64,000 nt of DNA from UBA2287 sp037442025 (GTDB taxonomy: Bacteria > Bacteroidota > Bacteroidia > Bacteroidales > Tenuifilaceae): assembly GCA_037442025.1 (NCBI GenBank), contig JBBIRB010000005.1, forward strand, positions 1 through 64,000, in the 5' to 3' direction. Below are positions 49,969 through 57,958 of this stretch, in pieces (positions within the stretch are counted from its first letter, which is position 1; each line of letters begins with the position of its first letter). The position numbers were made by a program, and so were the translations under genes. Under the pieces are notes generated by a model. The model did not search any database and had not been told where the DNA came from. It saw nothing but the letters and a program-made list of their open reading frames with translations.

Positions 49969-50805
49969 ATGGAAAACCCTGTTGAGCAGAGCGAAAGATT
50001 TTTCGTAAAGGATGGTTTGTTGATTGTGCGTGAATCTTTTCAACCACAATGGCTACAAGGAAAACAAACAATTTACGAGGTCGTTAGGGTAAACTCTGGA
50101 ATTCCCCTTTTTATTGAGGACCACATTTCTCGCTTCGAAGAATCGTGTAATCTGATGGGATACCAAATTAATACCTGCAAAGTTTTAAAGGACATTGAAT
50201 TGTGCATTACCAATTCTCAAACTACAGAAAAGAACCTAAAATTCTCGGCTGTTTTTAATGAATTGGCAAGCGTTCCACCCATATTTCTCTCATATTTCAT
50301 ACCTACCAAATATCCGTCTCTATCAGATTACGAGAAGGGTGTAACAACGGAGCTGATTTCTGCCAGCCGACAAAGCCCAAATGCAAAGGTTGAAAACAAA
50401 TCGCTCAGGCAGCAAGCCAACGAAATTATTGAGTCCAAAGGTGTATACGAAGTTCTGCTGGTGAATGAAAAGGGTGAGATAACCGAAGGAAGCCGATCAA
50501 ACTTCTTTGCGGTTAAGAATAACCAAGTTTTTACCGCTCCTTCTCCCGATGTGCTAAATGGGATTACTCGAAAAAAGGTAGTTGAAATTTGCCAAAACCA
50601 AGCAATTCAATGCTCAGAAATACCTATACATATTGAACAACTGACCTCTTTCGAGGCTGCCTTTTTAACGGGCACTTCTCCTAAAGTGCTTCCAATACAC
50701 CAAATAGGATCTCTTTTTCTAAAAACCAATCACCCCTTGGTGTTATTTATTGGAGCATTATACGATTCGAAAATTAATGAATACATTTATTTAACAAAAA
50801 AATAA
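49969..50805 (+). CDS. Class IV pyridoxal-phosphate aminotransferase
   Basis: PLP enzyme of fold type IV, 278 residues (branched-chain aminotransferase / 4-amino-4-deoxychorismate lyase group). The N-terminal half has GIPLFIEDHISRFEESCNLMG, with the phosphate-site Arg. The Schiff-base Lys is likely in NAKVENKSLRQQANE near residues 139-145. VYEVLLVNEKGEITEGSRSN with Glu and SRSNFF is typical, as is the LNGITRKKVVEIC helix, and GTSPKVLPI near the end. Reactions in this group range from BCAT to ADC lyase and D-amino-acid transaminase; which one applies here is not clear. It follows the unknown 383-residue gene. Confidence 0.82.
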   Translation: MENPVEQSERFFVKDGLLIVRESFQPQWLQGKQTIYEVVRVNSGIPLFIEDHISRFEESCNLMGYQINTCKVLKDIELCITNSQTTEKNLKFSAVFNELASVPPIFLSYFIPTKYPSLSDYEKGVTTELISASRQSPNAKVENKSLRQQANEIIESKGVYEVLLVNEKGEITEGSRSNFFAVKNNQVFTAPSPDVLNGITRKKVVEICQNQAIQCSEIPIHIEQLTSFEAAFLTGTSPKVLPIHQIGSLFLKTNHPLVLFIGALYDSKINEYIYLTKK

Positions 50806-50924
50806 ATTGAAATGGTTTTTTGATTAAGTACTACTATTTTACTATAAAAAAAAGTTAAAACATCTACTCGCTTGTTTTTTTTTCATATTTTTATCTCTGC
50901 TTAGATAACTAACACTTATTCCAA

Positions 50925-51305
50925 ATGGAAGTGCTATCAATTAGAGGGACAAGCCAATACCCCGAGGTATTGCTCGACCATCGCAAGGGGAAAATTGAAA
51001 TTTCTGGCAACTCGCTTCCCGAAAATGCCAAAGGCTTTTTCGACCCTATTTTTGAATGGATTGATGCTTACGTTGAATCTCCGAATCTTGAAACCATTGT
51101 AAGTTTCAAAATGACCTACTACAACACTCCAAGTTCCAAAATTATATTTCAGTTGTTTAAAAAACTGGATATTATCAGCAAGAACGGCCAGAAAATTAAG
51201 GTCATTTGGTACTACCCCGACGATGACTCCGACATGAAGGATGCTGGGGTTGATTACTCCGAGAACGTCTCAATTCCCTTCGAATTTAGGGCATATAAAG
51301 AATAA
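50925..51305 (+). CDS. SiaC-family regulatory phosphoprotein (DUF1987)
   Basis: Cytosolic protein of 126 residues of the DUF1987/SiaC family. Members are Thr-phosphorylated regulators, of which SiaC of Pseudomonas controls diguanylate cyclase SiaD. Seen: the N-terminal strands YPEVLLDHRKGKIEISGNSLPENA, and SFKMTYYNTPSSKIIFQLFKK, with the likely phosphorylated Thr in YNTPSS (near residue 68). VIWYYPDDDSDM follows. No SiaA phosphatase, SiaB kinase or cyclase gene adjoins. A short AAG repeat and a terminator lie directly after the stop. Confidence 0.8.
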   Translation: MEVLSIRGTSQYPEVLLDHRKGKIEISGNSLPENAKGFFDPIFEWIDAYVESPNLETIVSFKMTYYNTPSSKIIFQLFKKLDIISKNGQKIKVIWYYPDDDSDMKDAGVDYSENVSIPFEFRAYKE

Positions 51306-51347
51306 AAGAAGAAGAAGAAGAAGAAGAAGAAGAAGAAGAAGAAGAAG
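51306..51347. repeat. AAG trinucleotide repeat, 14 copies
   Basis: Fourteen uninterrupted AAG units begin one base after the stop codon of the SiaC-like gene and run up to the terminator hairpin. In the transcript they form a purine-only 3' untranslated tract. On the other strand they are CTT units lying past the terminator of the convergent gene. Confidence 0.97.
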
Positions 51348-51373
51348 AAAAGCGGGGTCGATGCCCCGCTTTT
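51348..51373. terminator. Bidirectional terminator after the AAG repeat
   Basis: AAAAGCGGGG (51348-51357), loop TCGATG, CCCCGCTTTT (51364-51373); perfect 10-base stem between convergent genes. Confidence 0.9.
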
Positions 51374-51375
51374 CG

Positions 51376-52665
51376 TTACCAATTGGTTGTGTAATTGTGG
51401 TTGTAAATGCGGTAGGTTTTTTTCTCGCCGGTTTTGTCAGATCGGAAGTGAACGTAGCCCGAAAGCATTGAGATGGTTTTTCCGGCAGTTGTAGTCCCTG
51501 CAATTTGAATGGGTTGATTAACCACTAGTTTTAGGCTATGATTTCCCTTTCCCGAAAAACTTTGGCCAATCCCTTCAATAATTACAGGTACCTGGCCCTT
51601 GAATTCTAAAACCACCTTATCGATTGTAAAGGGTGCTTGATATTTAGAAACAATAGTTATATCGAGCGATGCCACATTAACGGAAATCTCATCCTTGTCG
51701 GCTGCAACGAAATGGAAAGGTTCGTTTACAAATATGGCAGCTTTATCGGCAGTAATATCAAAATAGAACTTTTTCTGAACATTGGCATTGCCAAGCCTAT
51801 AGGTTACTAGAATATGATTCTCTGGATCCTCGTAGCAATTATCGTAATCGAATTTAATTATAACGTGCTCCTTGTTGTTTACAGTGCTGGTAACCCGGGC
51901 GCACTCCGACCTTATGGTTGGCTTTTTAACTGTCCCAATATACCTATCGCCCAAGCGAAGAGCGTATTTAAGCATGCCCAACCCGCTTTCGAGTTCAACC
52001 AATTCGATACTGGCTAGCAACGAGCGGTAGCGGGTAATGCCCAATGCGCATTGGTCCTTACGGCCATCCATAAAGTAGTTGGACAGTACATTCAGTTCGT
52101 CGATATTCTTTTCAATCTCTTCAACGCTAGCAACATTATCGACAGCAGCTAGCAAATTTTCTAACTGTTCGGTAAGCTGGCGATCGCGCATTTTAAAATC
52201 GCTAACTAACTTTTTAAGTTCAAATTCGGGGAATGGGTACTTAATATGATAGTTGAACCGTACAACACCCCTTTTTTTGTCCTCGGTCTTTTCCCAGTAG
52301 AACTCCTCAACCTTGGAGAGTGAAATGCCTTGTAAGAATGGTACTTTCCCAGATTCAGTAGTTGTTGTGGATGCAAACTTCTCGAGGAAAACTGAAATGT
52401 TATTGTTGTAGTTAGCCTCCTCGGTTCGCATCTCGGAACGGGTTTTTACATTTTCGGCAACTGAACTCACAATACGCTCCTTCACCATATTCAGGGCATT
52501 CTGTTGCGCTTCCTGTACCGATGCACCCGACCCTGCTACTATAATGAAATCCTTTTGAATTCCGTTTACCCATCCGGGTTGCTTGCCGCTTTTATCAACC
52601 ACCTTGAGTTGGGCCATGCAAGCGGTTACCGGAAGTAATAATGCTATTATGAGTAGTTTCTTCAT
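51376..52665 (-). CDS. Exported LPP20/FlgT-like protein of unknown function (429 residues)
   Basis: Sixth and last gene of a secreted-protein operon. Signal peptide about 1-18 (ACMAQ). The segment QPGWVNGIQKDFIIVAGSGASVQEAQQNALNMV (about 28-60 in two pieces) is like the N-terminal domain of LPP20/FlgT-type envelope proteins: PxW, then a G-x-G-x-A strand and an A-rich helix. Residues 60-190 are mostly helical, with VEEFYWEK and FNYHIKYPFPEFE strands; the last ~150 residues look like two beta-sandwich repeats. The Cys-containing LPVTACM could suggest a lipobox but the following residue pattern is a type I cleavage. Function unknown. Confidence 0.7.
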   Translation of the reverse strand: MKKLLIIALLLPVTACMAQLKVVDKSGKQPGWVNGIQKDFIIVAGSGASVQEAQQNALNMVKERIVSSVAENVKTRSEMRTEEANYNNNISVFLEKFASTTTTESGKVPFLQGISLSKVEEFYWEKTEDKKRGVVRFNYHIKYPFPEFELKKLVSDFKMRDRQLTEQLENLLAAVDNVASVEEIEKNIDELNVLSNYFMDGRKDQCALGITRYRSLLASIELVELESGLGMLKYALRLGDRYIGTVKKPTIRSECARVTSTVNNKEHVIIKFDYDNCYEDPENHILVTYRLGNANVQKKFYFDITADKAAIFVNEPFHFVAADKDEISVNVASLDITIVSKYQAPFTIDKVVLEFKGQVPVIIEGIGQSFSGKGNHSLKLVVNQPIQIAGTTTAGKTISMLSGYVHFRSDKTGEKKTYRIYNHNYTTNW

Positions 52666-52720
52666 TTCTAATAGGTATTGAAAACAATTGTAAATGGATT
52701 TTAGCCTTCTAAAAACAACT

Positions 52721-52742
52721 CAGCAACCCCTAAGGGTTGCTG
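52721..52742 (-). terminator. Hairpin between the fifth and sixth genes of the envelope operon
   Basis: CAGCAACCC (52721-52729) and GGGTTGCTG (52734-52742) pair perfectly. On the minus strand it is followed by GTTGTTTTTAG, a weak T tract. It could end part of the transcripts before the last gene. Confidence 0.5.
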
Positions 52743-52763
52743 AAATCGTTAGGAAATAGCAAA

Positions 52764-53348
52764 TTAGGGACGCTCGTTGGCTAATTTTTCCATTTCCTGA
52801 TTAAAGATTTGCTCGTACTTCATTTTATCATAGTCGAGCTGCAGTTTTTGATCCTTGCTTATACGATCCTTAATGTTGTTAAGAAGTTCATCTTTAGCAA
52901 CCTCAACTGCTGTGTAAACATGGTATTTGCCATCCTTTTGGAAAGTTTTTGTGCATGGAACAGCAACATTGTTAAGCTCCTGATTTACCACATCGCGGGT
53001 AAGCATTTCAAATTTTTCTTCAAACTCGCTGGCATTATTAAACTGACGCTCGTTGGTGTAACGGTCGGTTACCGACTTGATTGTGCGGTTAATACCAGCA
53101 GCCAGCATAGCGTTGGCATCGAGGTTGGCCTTACGTTTTGCAGTGCTCAAATCGGTGCTAATACCAATACCAGTGCCACGGAAAAAGTTTTTATCGGTAC
53201 GGTACTGTTGATCGCTGCAGGGGGTTTCAATTTCTTGGCCCAGTGCGCTGCTGGTTGCTTTCTTTTTACCACCGCAGCTGCTCAACGAAACAGCGCCTAC
53301 TAGCACAAAAGCTAGGAAAAGAATTTTTGCAAGTTCAAGCTTTCTCAT
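52764..53348 (-). CDS. LPP20-family lipoprotein
   Basis: Lipoprotein of 194 residues; lipobox LSSC with Cys near residue 25, then GGKKK. The LPP20-like domain contains FFRGTGIGISTDLSTAKRKAN (about 55-75, G-x-G followed by an Ala-rich helix) and later a VYTAVEVAKDELLNN strand-helix (about 145-160). Helical C-terminal tail. LPP20 is an outer-membrane lipoprotein of Helicobacter with the same domain. It lies fifth in a six-gene operon of secreted proteins; it is the likely membrane anchor of that group. Confidence 0.8.
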   Translation of the reverse strand: MRKLELAKILFLAFVLVGAVSLSSCGGKKKATSSALGQEIETPCSDQQYRTDKNFFRGTGIGISTDLSTAKRKANLDANAMLAAGINRTIKSVTDRYTNERQFNNASEFEEKFEMLTRDVVNQELNNVAVPCTKTFQKDGKYHVYTAVEVAKDELLNNIKDRISKDQKLQLDYDKMKYEQIFNQEMEKLANERP

Positions 53349-53402
53349 GATTGAAAATTTTAGGTTAATAATTAAGTGATAATAAAAAAAATTAGAGTTA
53401 TG

Positions 53403-54362
53403 TTATTTGTTCTTGTAGAGCCAATCCCACTTAAAGTATGGAGCAGCACCCCAATATGCCCAACTCATAGCAACTTCCTTGCCAGCTTGTATCATCATTT
53501 TCTCTTTTTCAACGCTATCGTCGTATTTTTTCATTTTAAAACTCCACGACGAAGCACCTTCTGCCTCTACCTTAGCTGTAATATCGGCAATAAGCCTTTC
53601 GGCTTCGGGGAAACAGGCCATATCGGGGGTAATTTTTCCTAAATTCTCCTCAACTTTGCTCAACTCCTTACCAGCCCAAGCGGCCTTAGCAGCCTGCAGG
53701 TACTCATTGCACTTCTGGTCGGCATACTGCTTGTAAATATCTACCGAAAGATCCATGCACTTGTCGAAACACTCGCGGCTCAGGTCGGGAACTGAGAGTA
53801 GAAGGAAAAGTGCCTCCTCATACTTTTTCTGACCAGCTAAAGCCTGTGCCCCTTTAATATAGGTATCGCACTGGGAGTTGTAAAACTCTAAAATTTTCTC
53901 CTTGCCCTTCTCAATGAAACCACGGAATTGCCCATGTTTGGGGTTAATGTTTTTTATTCCCTGAATATACGCCTTCTCTTCAGTACGGTCTACCCCCTTG
54001 AGCGAAATGGAGGTTTGGCTAAAAATATTCTGACTTACAGCATCGGCAATAAAAAAGGTTATTTCCATATTTAATGCATGCATTGGCGGAGCGGTAGGGG
54101 TAATTTCTTTGCTAATAATTGAAACCACAGGAATAATGGCAAAACGAGCATTGTATTCTGAAGCACCCAGGCCATTTTGAGCAGCAATCTGCTGTAGTTT
54201 ACTTTTAAGCATATTACTGGCACCATTGGGGATATTGGCAGCATCGGGAACAACTGCTGCAACTGCAATACGGCCTAAGTCATCGGCTTTACCCACGGAG
54301 TTTTGGGCAAAAGTTAATGCAGGCAGCAGAGCAATAGCAATTATCAAAATGATTCTTTTCAT
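53403..54362 (-). CDS. Exported protein of the LPP20/DUF6175 operon (319 residues)
   Basis: Signal peptide about 1-19 (ALTFAQ). Residues 30-150 alternate strands and helices: RIAVAAVVPDA, NMLKSKLQQIAAQNGLG, RFAIIPVVSI, NMEITFFIADAV and FSQTSISLKGVDR. This strand order resembles the CsgG/LpoB-type alpha/beta fold, by eye only. The C-terminal half has TPR-like helices (AQALAGQKKYEEALFLLLSV and KCNEYLQAAKAAWAGKELSK) with paired Cys (ECFDKCMDLS). The end is rich in Trp (SWAYWGAAPYFKWDWLYKNK). The 24-base gap to the DUF6175-like gene shows co-transcription. Confidence 0.68.
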   Translation of the reverse strand: MKRIILIIAIALLPALTFAQNSVGKADDLGRIAVAAVVPDAANIPNGASNMLKSKLQQIAAQNGLGASEYNARFAIIPVVSIISKEITPTAPPMHALNMEITFFIADAVSQNIFSQTSISLKGVDRTEEKAYIQGIKNINPKHGQFRGFIEKGKEKILEFYNSQCDTYIKGAQALAGQKKYEEALFLLLSVPDLSRECFDKCMDLSVDIYKQYADQKCNEYLQAAKAAWAGKELSKVEENLGKITPDMACFPEAERLIADITAKVEAEGASSWSFKMKKYDDSVEKEKMMIQAGKEVAMSWAYWGAAPYFKWDWLYKNK

Positions 54363-54386
54363 TTTAGTAGCGTTTATAAGTGAAAA

Positions 54387-55343
54387 CTATTTTTCTCCGA
54401 GAATAAGCCATGCTTCGCCCAAACCCCTGAGGTACACCTTCGATTCAATGTTGTACTTCTTACGAAGTTCGCTTCGCAATTCGGTAACAAAACTGCGGGT
54501 ATCAACTGCCCTTTCGCGGCCTCTATCATCCAACTTCATCATTGGAATACGAACCTGTTCAAACCTCATGAAATTTTGGGTAGCATCGGACAGGTTAAAA
54601 CGGCCCTGAACGGTATTGTCGAACATCCAATCCTCAATAATTTGAGAAAGTTCCTTGTCATTATATTCAGTTTCTAGGTTTTCTCCCCAATTGCTCCAAA
54701 CACGAACCATAACCTTTACTTCGCGTCCTTTTTCAAACATGTCGGTGAAATGGGTCATTAAACCGGCATTAAAACCGTCCATGTGGCTCAGAACTGCTTC
54801 TTCAAGGAGCAACTCAGCTGGTGCGGAGGATGATGGTTTACCCGTACCGGCAGCGCCCGAAACCTGTTTCGCAGTGTAAGCATCGAGGCCCCTGAGGTTG
54901 AAGGTGATGAAACGGTTAGGACCCTGACGCTTTATTTCAAAACTCAGGTCGAGAATAATATCGGCCTTGGCGGTCCTTTTTAAAATATCGATAGGACTTT
55001 CAGACATATCGGAACCCGAACTTGAAGAGGTAAGCATTGAGGCTTCAGCGGCTTCTTTTTCTAGGTTCTTCATTTCAGTTTCGAGGTCTTTGAGAGGAAA
55101 TCCCCTGTCGGCCATAATTTGTCCCATTTTGGTAATAACCATTCGGAGATCTGAATCGGTTTGCATAGCCTTCTTGTAATCGGGCAGCGTTTGGGTGGCC
55201 CCCTGATTGGTGAAGGTCATAGAGTAGCCTCTGCTTATGCAGTATTGGTCGCTAGGTACAACCATAATAATTGGCTTCTTAGCTTGCCCAAAAAGGGTTA
55301 TACTTGCCACAAGTATTGTTACAGTAAAAAATATGTATTTCAT
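54387..55343 (-). CDS. DUF6175-like exported protein (318 residues)
   Basis: Signal peptide about 1-20 (TLFGQA). The mature part begins KKPIIMVVPSDQYCISRGY, then a helical region with a Ser-rich low-complexity loop (about 100-115) and ADIILDLSFEIKRQGPNRFITF, strand pairs like the LpoB/CsgG N-terminal fold. A second part (about 180-300) has DMFEKGREVKVMVRVW and the final helix VTELRSELRKKYNIESKVYLRGLGEAWL. I recall such proteins being named DUF6175 in Bacteroidales; function unknown. Third gene of the operon, 25 bases after its upstream neighbour. Confidence 0.7.
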   Translation of the reverse strand: MKYIFFTVTILVASITLFGQAKKPIIMVVPSDQYCISRGYSMTFTNQGATQTLPDYKKAMQTDSDLRMVITKMGQIMADRGFPLKDLETEMKNLEKEAAEASMLTSSSSGSDMSESPIDILKRTAKADIILDLSFEIKRQGPNRFITFNLRGLDAYTAKQVSGAAGTGKPSSSAPAELLLEEAVLSHMDGFNAGLMTHFTDMFEKGREVKVMVRVWSNWGENLETEYNDKELSQIIEDWMFDNTVQGRFNLSDATQNFMRFEQVRIPMMKLDDRGRERAVDTRSFVTELRSELRKKYNIESKVYLRGLGEAWLILGEK

Positions 55344-55368
55344 AATATGAGTTTAATTGATTTTTGAA

Positions 55369-55899
55369 CTAAAAACCTGAATCGAGTCTTCGGGCTACTC
55401 CGTCAACCTCGAGCTGCCTGCGGAGATTATCGTACATTACTTGAACGTAAATGGCAACCTTAAATCCGTCCTTAATTTTTAGTCTGTCCTGACCACTTGG
55501 AGACCCATCGGTTGTAAGAGCGATGAATTGAAGGTATTTACCGCCCGGGGAGAAAAAGTTGTCGAAATAGTTGGAATGCTTCTGATCGGCATTAGGATCG
55601 GACAGTATTGCGGGTGTTGCTGCAGCACCATTACCTCCGGGAATACCCTTGAATATGGCAGCTGCCACTGCATTCATTTTGGCCTCAATTATGGCATCCT
55701 CAACCTTTTTACCGTAACCCCAAACTTTTATAACTTTGGTTCCGTCCTGGCCTACTCCCTGCACTTCAACTTCGTAATTGTACTGGCTGTTGTAGTGTGC
55801 TTTACGCTCCTTCTTTTTGTACTTTGCCTGTGCATCAGCAGATGGCATGAATGCAACCACCGCAATTAATGCAACTAGAATATTACGTATCGTTTTCAT
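55369..55899 (-). CDS. Exported operon protein (176 residues)
   Basis: Signal peptide about 1-23 (SADAQ). A basic stretch KYKKKERKAHY follows, then YNYEVEVQGVGQDGTKVIKVWGYGKK and VEDAIIEAKMNAVAAAIFKG, a strand pair and a long Ala-rich helix that repeat the design of the LPP20-type domain. A Gly/Ala/Asn-rich loop (GIPGGNGAAATPAIL) and a C-terminal strand-helix with FKVAIYVQVMYDNLRRQLE complete it. Second gene of the six-gene operon; 42-base gap from the first. Function unknown. Confidence 0.7.
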   Translation of the reverse strand: MKTIRNILVALIAVVAFMPSADAQAKYKKKERKAHYNSQYNYEVEVQGVGQDGTKVIKVWGYGKKVEDAIIEAKMNAVAAAIFKGIPGGNGAAATPAILSDPNADQKHSNYFDNFFSPGGKYLQFIALTTDGSPSGQDRLKIKDGFKVAIYVQVMYDNLRRQLEVDGVARRLDSGF

Positions 55900-55941
55900 G
55901 GTTATTGATTTTGGGTTAAACTTTTATGGTTAATTTACAAG

Positions 55942-57567
55942 CTAAAACATTATTTTTATACCAAGTAATGTAGACGCGCCTATTCTGTCTTCGAAATAGT
56001 AGGTCCAATCATTATATTCATTATTGTCCTCATCAGTTGCTTTGCTTATGGGAGCATAAAAACCAACACCCCCAACAAGTTGGAAGTTGTGTTTCAAATT
56101 CAATGCCAAATTTGCGCCACCTTTAAAATAAAGGACTTCAAAATAATCGACACTTTGATTGGTAAGCCATTCACCATTAGCCCTCTCGATGCCAACACCA
56201 GCATAGGGTCGGAGTTCTACATTTCGCGACATTTGGAACCCCTTGGCTAGCCCTCCCCCATAACGGAGAAATGCAAACTTTTCGTTAAAGTATTCTCCTG
56301 CATCGATACCACCCTCAACATAAACAAAGGTAGCTTTCATGCCAAGGTAGCGCCCCAAACGCAAGTCGGCACGGGCGTATAGGCCACCAATGCCCCCTAC
56401 TTCAACTCCGGGGGTTATTTCGATTCCAAAGTCGTTCTGCTGTTGTAGGGTATATCCGGGTTCGAGTTTTCTGCCCGCTACTTGGTAAAAGGTTGAAACT
56501 TCCATATCGCCTGTTGCCTCTTTTCGGTTATCAACAATTTTTGAAGTAGCCCGAATTACACCCCTGCGTTTAGGAATTGCTTGGTTCAGTTTTTCGTCCC
56601 AAACGAACTCGTATACAAAAAATCGGCTATCGGTTTTTAACCCTTCTTTAAGGCCAATTTTCGACCGAATAGGTTTAACTTGGTGGATAGCGGTTTTCAC
56701 TTTGAACTCCTCCACCTTCATTTCAATTTGGTAAATTAATTCGTCGAGCGATTTTTGTGCTAATTCCTGCATGAGTTCATCCTCTGACTTGGGTTTAACC
56801 AAAAGACCTAATCCGGTTGTGCTTTCGGGTTGCGAGGCAGTCACCTTAATGCTTTGCTGTGTAACCAGTTCGAGGGGGATGTTCAACTTTTCGAAAAGTT
56901 TGCGTTTTTCCTCTTTCACCTTTGGTGAGTCGTCGCTGTATATCCACGAGTCGTAAAAGGCGTTTTGGGTGTCTTCGGAGAAATTTATACGGTAAAGGTA
57001 GCCGGTAACATTCGCCTGCCAACCCTTCATGTTATTCATTCCCAATTCCTTAACATTCTTAATGTCTTTAACATCAATGGTAAGGATGTAGCTGAGGTTC
57101 ACCAAGCGATTCCCATAATCCTCAAGTGCTGCGTTGCCTCGTTTCGAGGTTTGGGCCCGAAGAAAATCCTCGTCGGTGGCTGAAAAGCGTCCGCGTTGGT
57201 GGATAACATCCATGCTCATAGTGCCATCGGGCTGGCGGTTGTACCAAAGTGCAAGTGTTAATAGACCAACCTTTTGATCTTCGAGTAATTTTTTTACATC
57301 GTATGCCGCAGTAGCTTCAGCTCTGTTGAAATTTGGTTTCAGCAATACAGATGGAAAATTGTTGTTATTGTACTTGTCGGGGAAGGTAACGCCACCAACT
57401 TTTTGGATGAATTTGGCAGAATGGTTTTCGTTCCCATTATTGAAGAAGAAAACACCCAGCGAACTTCTATCATAAGTAGTTGGAACTTTTTTAATTTTCG
57501 CTTCATCCTGCGAAAGGGCCTGTAAGTAAGGCACTACAAGCAAAACAAGAAAAATATACTTTTTCAT
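55942..57567 (-). CDS. Outer-membrane barrel protein heading the envelope operon (541 residues)
   Basis: First gene of the operon. Signal peptide about 1-19 (LQALSQ). The N-terminal ~300 residues are alpha/beta, with LGVFFFNNGNENHS, LLTLALWYNRQPDG and NLSYILTIDVKDIKNV, then a helical stretch KSLDELIYQIEMKVEEF. The C-terminal ~190 residues look like an eight-strand barrel: ITPGVEVGGIGGLYARADLR, GMKATFVYVEGGID, LRYGGGLAKGFQM, VELRPYAGVGIER, YFKGGANLALNL, FQLVGGVGFYA, and a last strand ASTLLGIKIMF ending in Phe, a BAM-type signal. It probably anchors the secreted complex in the outer membrane; role unknown. Confidence 0.75.
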   Translation of the reverse strand: MKKYIFLVLLVVPYLQALSQDEAKIKKVPTTYDRSSLGVFFFNNGNENHSAKFIQKVGGVTFPDKYNNNNFPSVLLKPNFNRAEATAAYDVKKLLEDQKVGLLTLALWYNRQPDGTMSMDVIHQRGRFSATDEDFLRAQTSKRGNAALEDYGNRLVNLSYILTIDVKDIKNVKELGMNNMKGWQANVTGYLYRINFSEDTQNAFYDSWIYSDDSPKVKEEKRKLFEKLNIPLELVTQQSIKVTASQPESTTGLGLLVKPKSEDELMQELAQKSLDELIYQIEMKVEEFKVKTAIHQVKPIRSKIGLKEGLKTDSRFFVYEFVWDEKLNQAIPKRRGVIRATSKIVDNRKEATGDMEVSTFYQVAGRKLEPGYTLQQQNDFGIEITPGVEVGGIGGLYARADLRLGRYLGMKATFVYVEGGIDAGEYFNEKFAFLRYGGGLAKGFQMSRNVELRPYAGVGIERANGEWLTNQSVDYFEVLYFKGGANLALNLKHNFQLVGGVGFYAPISKATDEDNNEYNDWTYYFEDRIGASTLLGIKIMF

Positions 57568-57645
57568 TCGAATAAAATTTAAGTCAGGTTAATAATTGGT
57601 TGCTTATCAATGTGTTTACATATTACATCTGCCTACAACGATGGA

Positions 57646-57685
57646 ACCTGCCTGACGGACAGGCAGGCCTGTCCGTCAGGCAGGT
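57646..57685. repeat. 40-base REP-like perfect palindrome
   Basis: Arms of 18 bases are exactly complementary (57646-57663 and 57668-57685) around a 4-base loop CAGG. The arms are built from CCTGCCTG and CCGTCAGG units and are much richer in G+C than the surroundings. No T run follows on either strand, so it is not a plain terminator. It looks like an interspersed extragenic palindrome. Confidence 0.85.
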
Positions 57686-57818
57686 ACCTATATTTTATTG
57701 GCTTCGCCGTACCTGCTTGCAGCCAGCAAGCTTGCAAAAAACTTCTCGGTTACGCAAGCTGACTTACATTGGTGTTTCATAGGTAATAAAACTGTTAATA
57801 GGTTGAACAAGTAAATTT

Positions 57819-57866
57819 ATGAAAATTGTTGTACAGAGGGTCAATGTAAAGTTTAAACTTTTGTAA
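57819..57866 (+). pseudogene. Possible 5' remnant of dtd (D-aminoacyl-tRNA deacylase)
   Basis: ATG at 57819 opens a 15-codon frame, MKIVVQRVNVKFKLL, then TAA. The first eight residues match the typical start of DTD, whose members begin M-x-(I/V)-(I/V)-x-QRV. The rest does not follow the family. It could be the broken front end of a lost gene, or chance over eight residues. Confidence 0.25.
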
Positions 57867-57911
57867 TACTATATTTTTTTTTGCGAAAGTGTATTTACGT
57901 TTGGTAAAAAC

Positions 57912-57941
57912 AAAAAAAGCGAACACTAAGTTCGCTTTTTT
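57912..57941 (-). terminator. Intrinsic terminator of the alkaline phosphatase gene
   Basis: AGCGAAC (57918-57924) and GTTCGCT (57930-57936), A run before and T run after; works on the minus strand past the phosphatase stop. Confidence 0.88.
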
Positions 57942-57958
57942 GATATTTTATGTATTCG

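Larger units (their letters stand above)
57568..57958. other. Intergenic region of about 390 bases with palindrome and possible gene remnant
   Basis: Between the envelope operon start and the phosphatase stop. Holds the long perfect palindrome (57646-57685), a GC-richer tract with a small CTTGC/GCAAG hairpin (about 57715-57730), a short frame resembling the start of dtd (57819-57866) and the phosphatase terminator (57912-57941). No full coding frame is supported. Confidence 0.75.

Noticed and set aside
51306..51347. AAG tract as possible CRISPR or coding poly-Lys extension
   Set aside because: The unit is only three bases with no spacers, and it lies after the stop codon of the SiaC-like gene in all likely readings.
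57646..57685. Palindrome as a rho-independent terminator for the envelope operon
   Set aside because: It lies upstream of that operon's first gene and has no T run on either strand.
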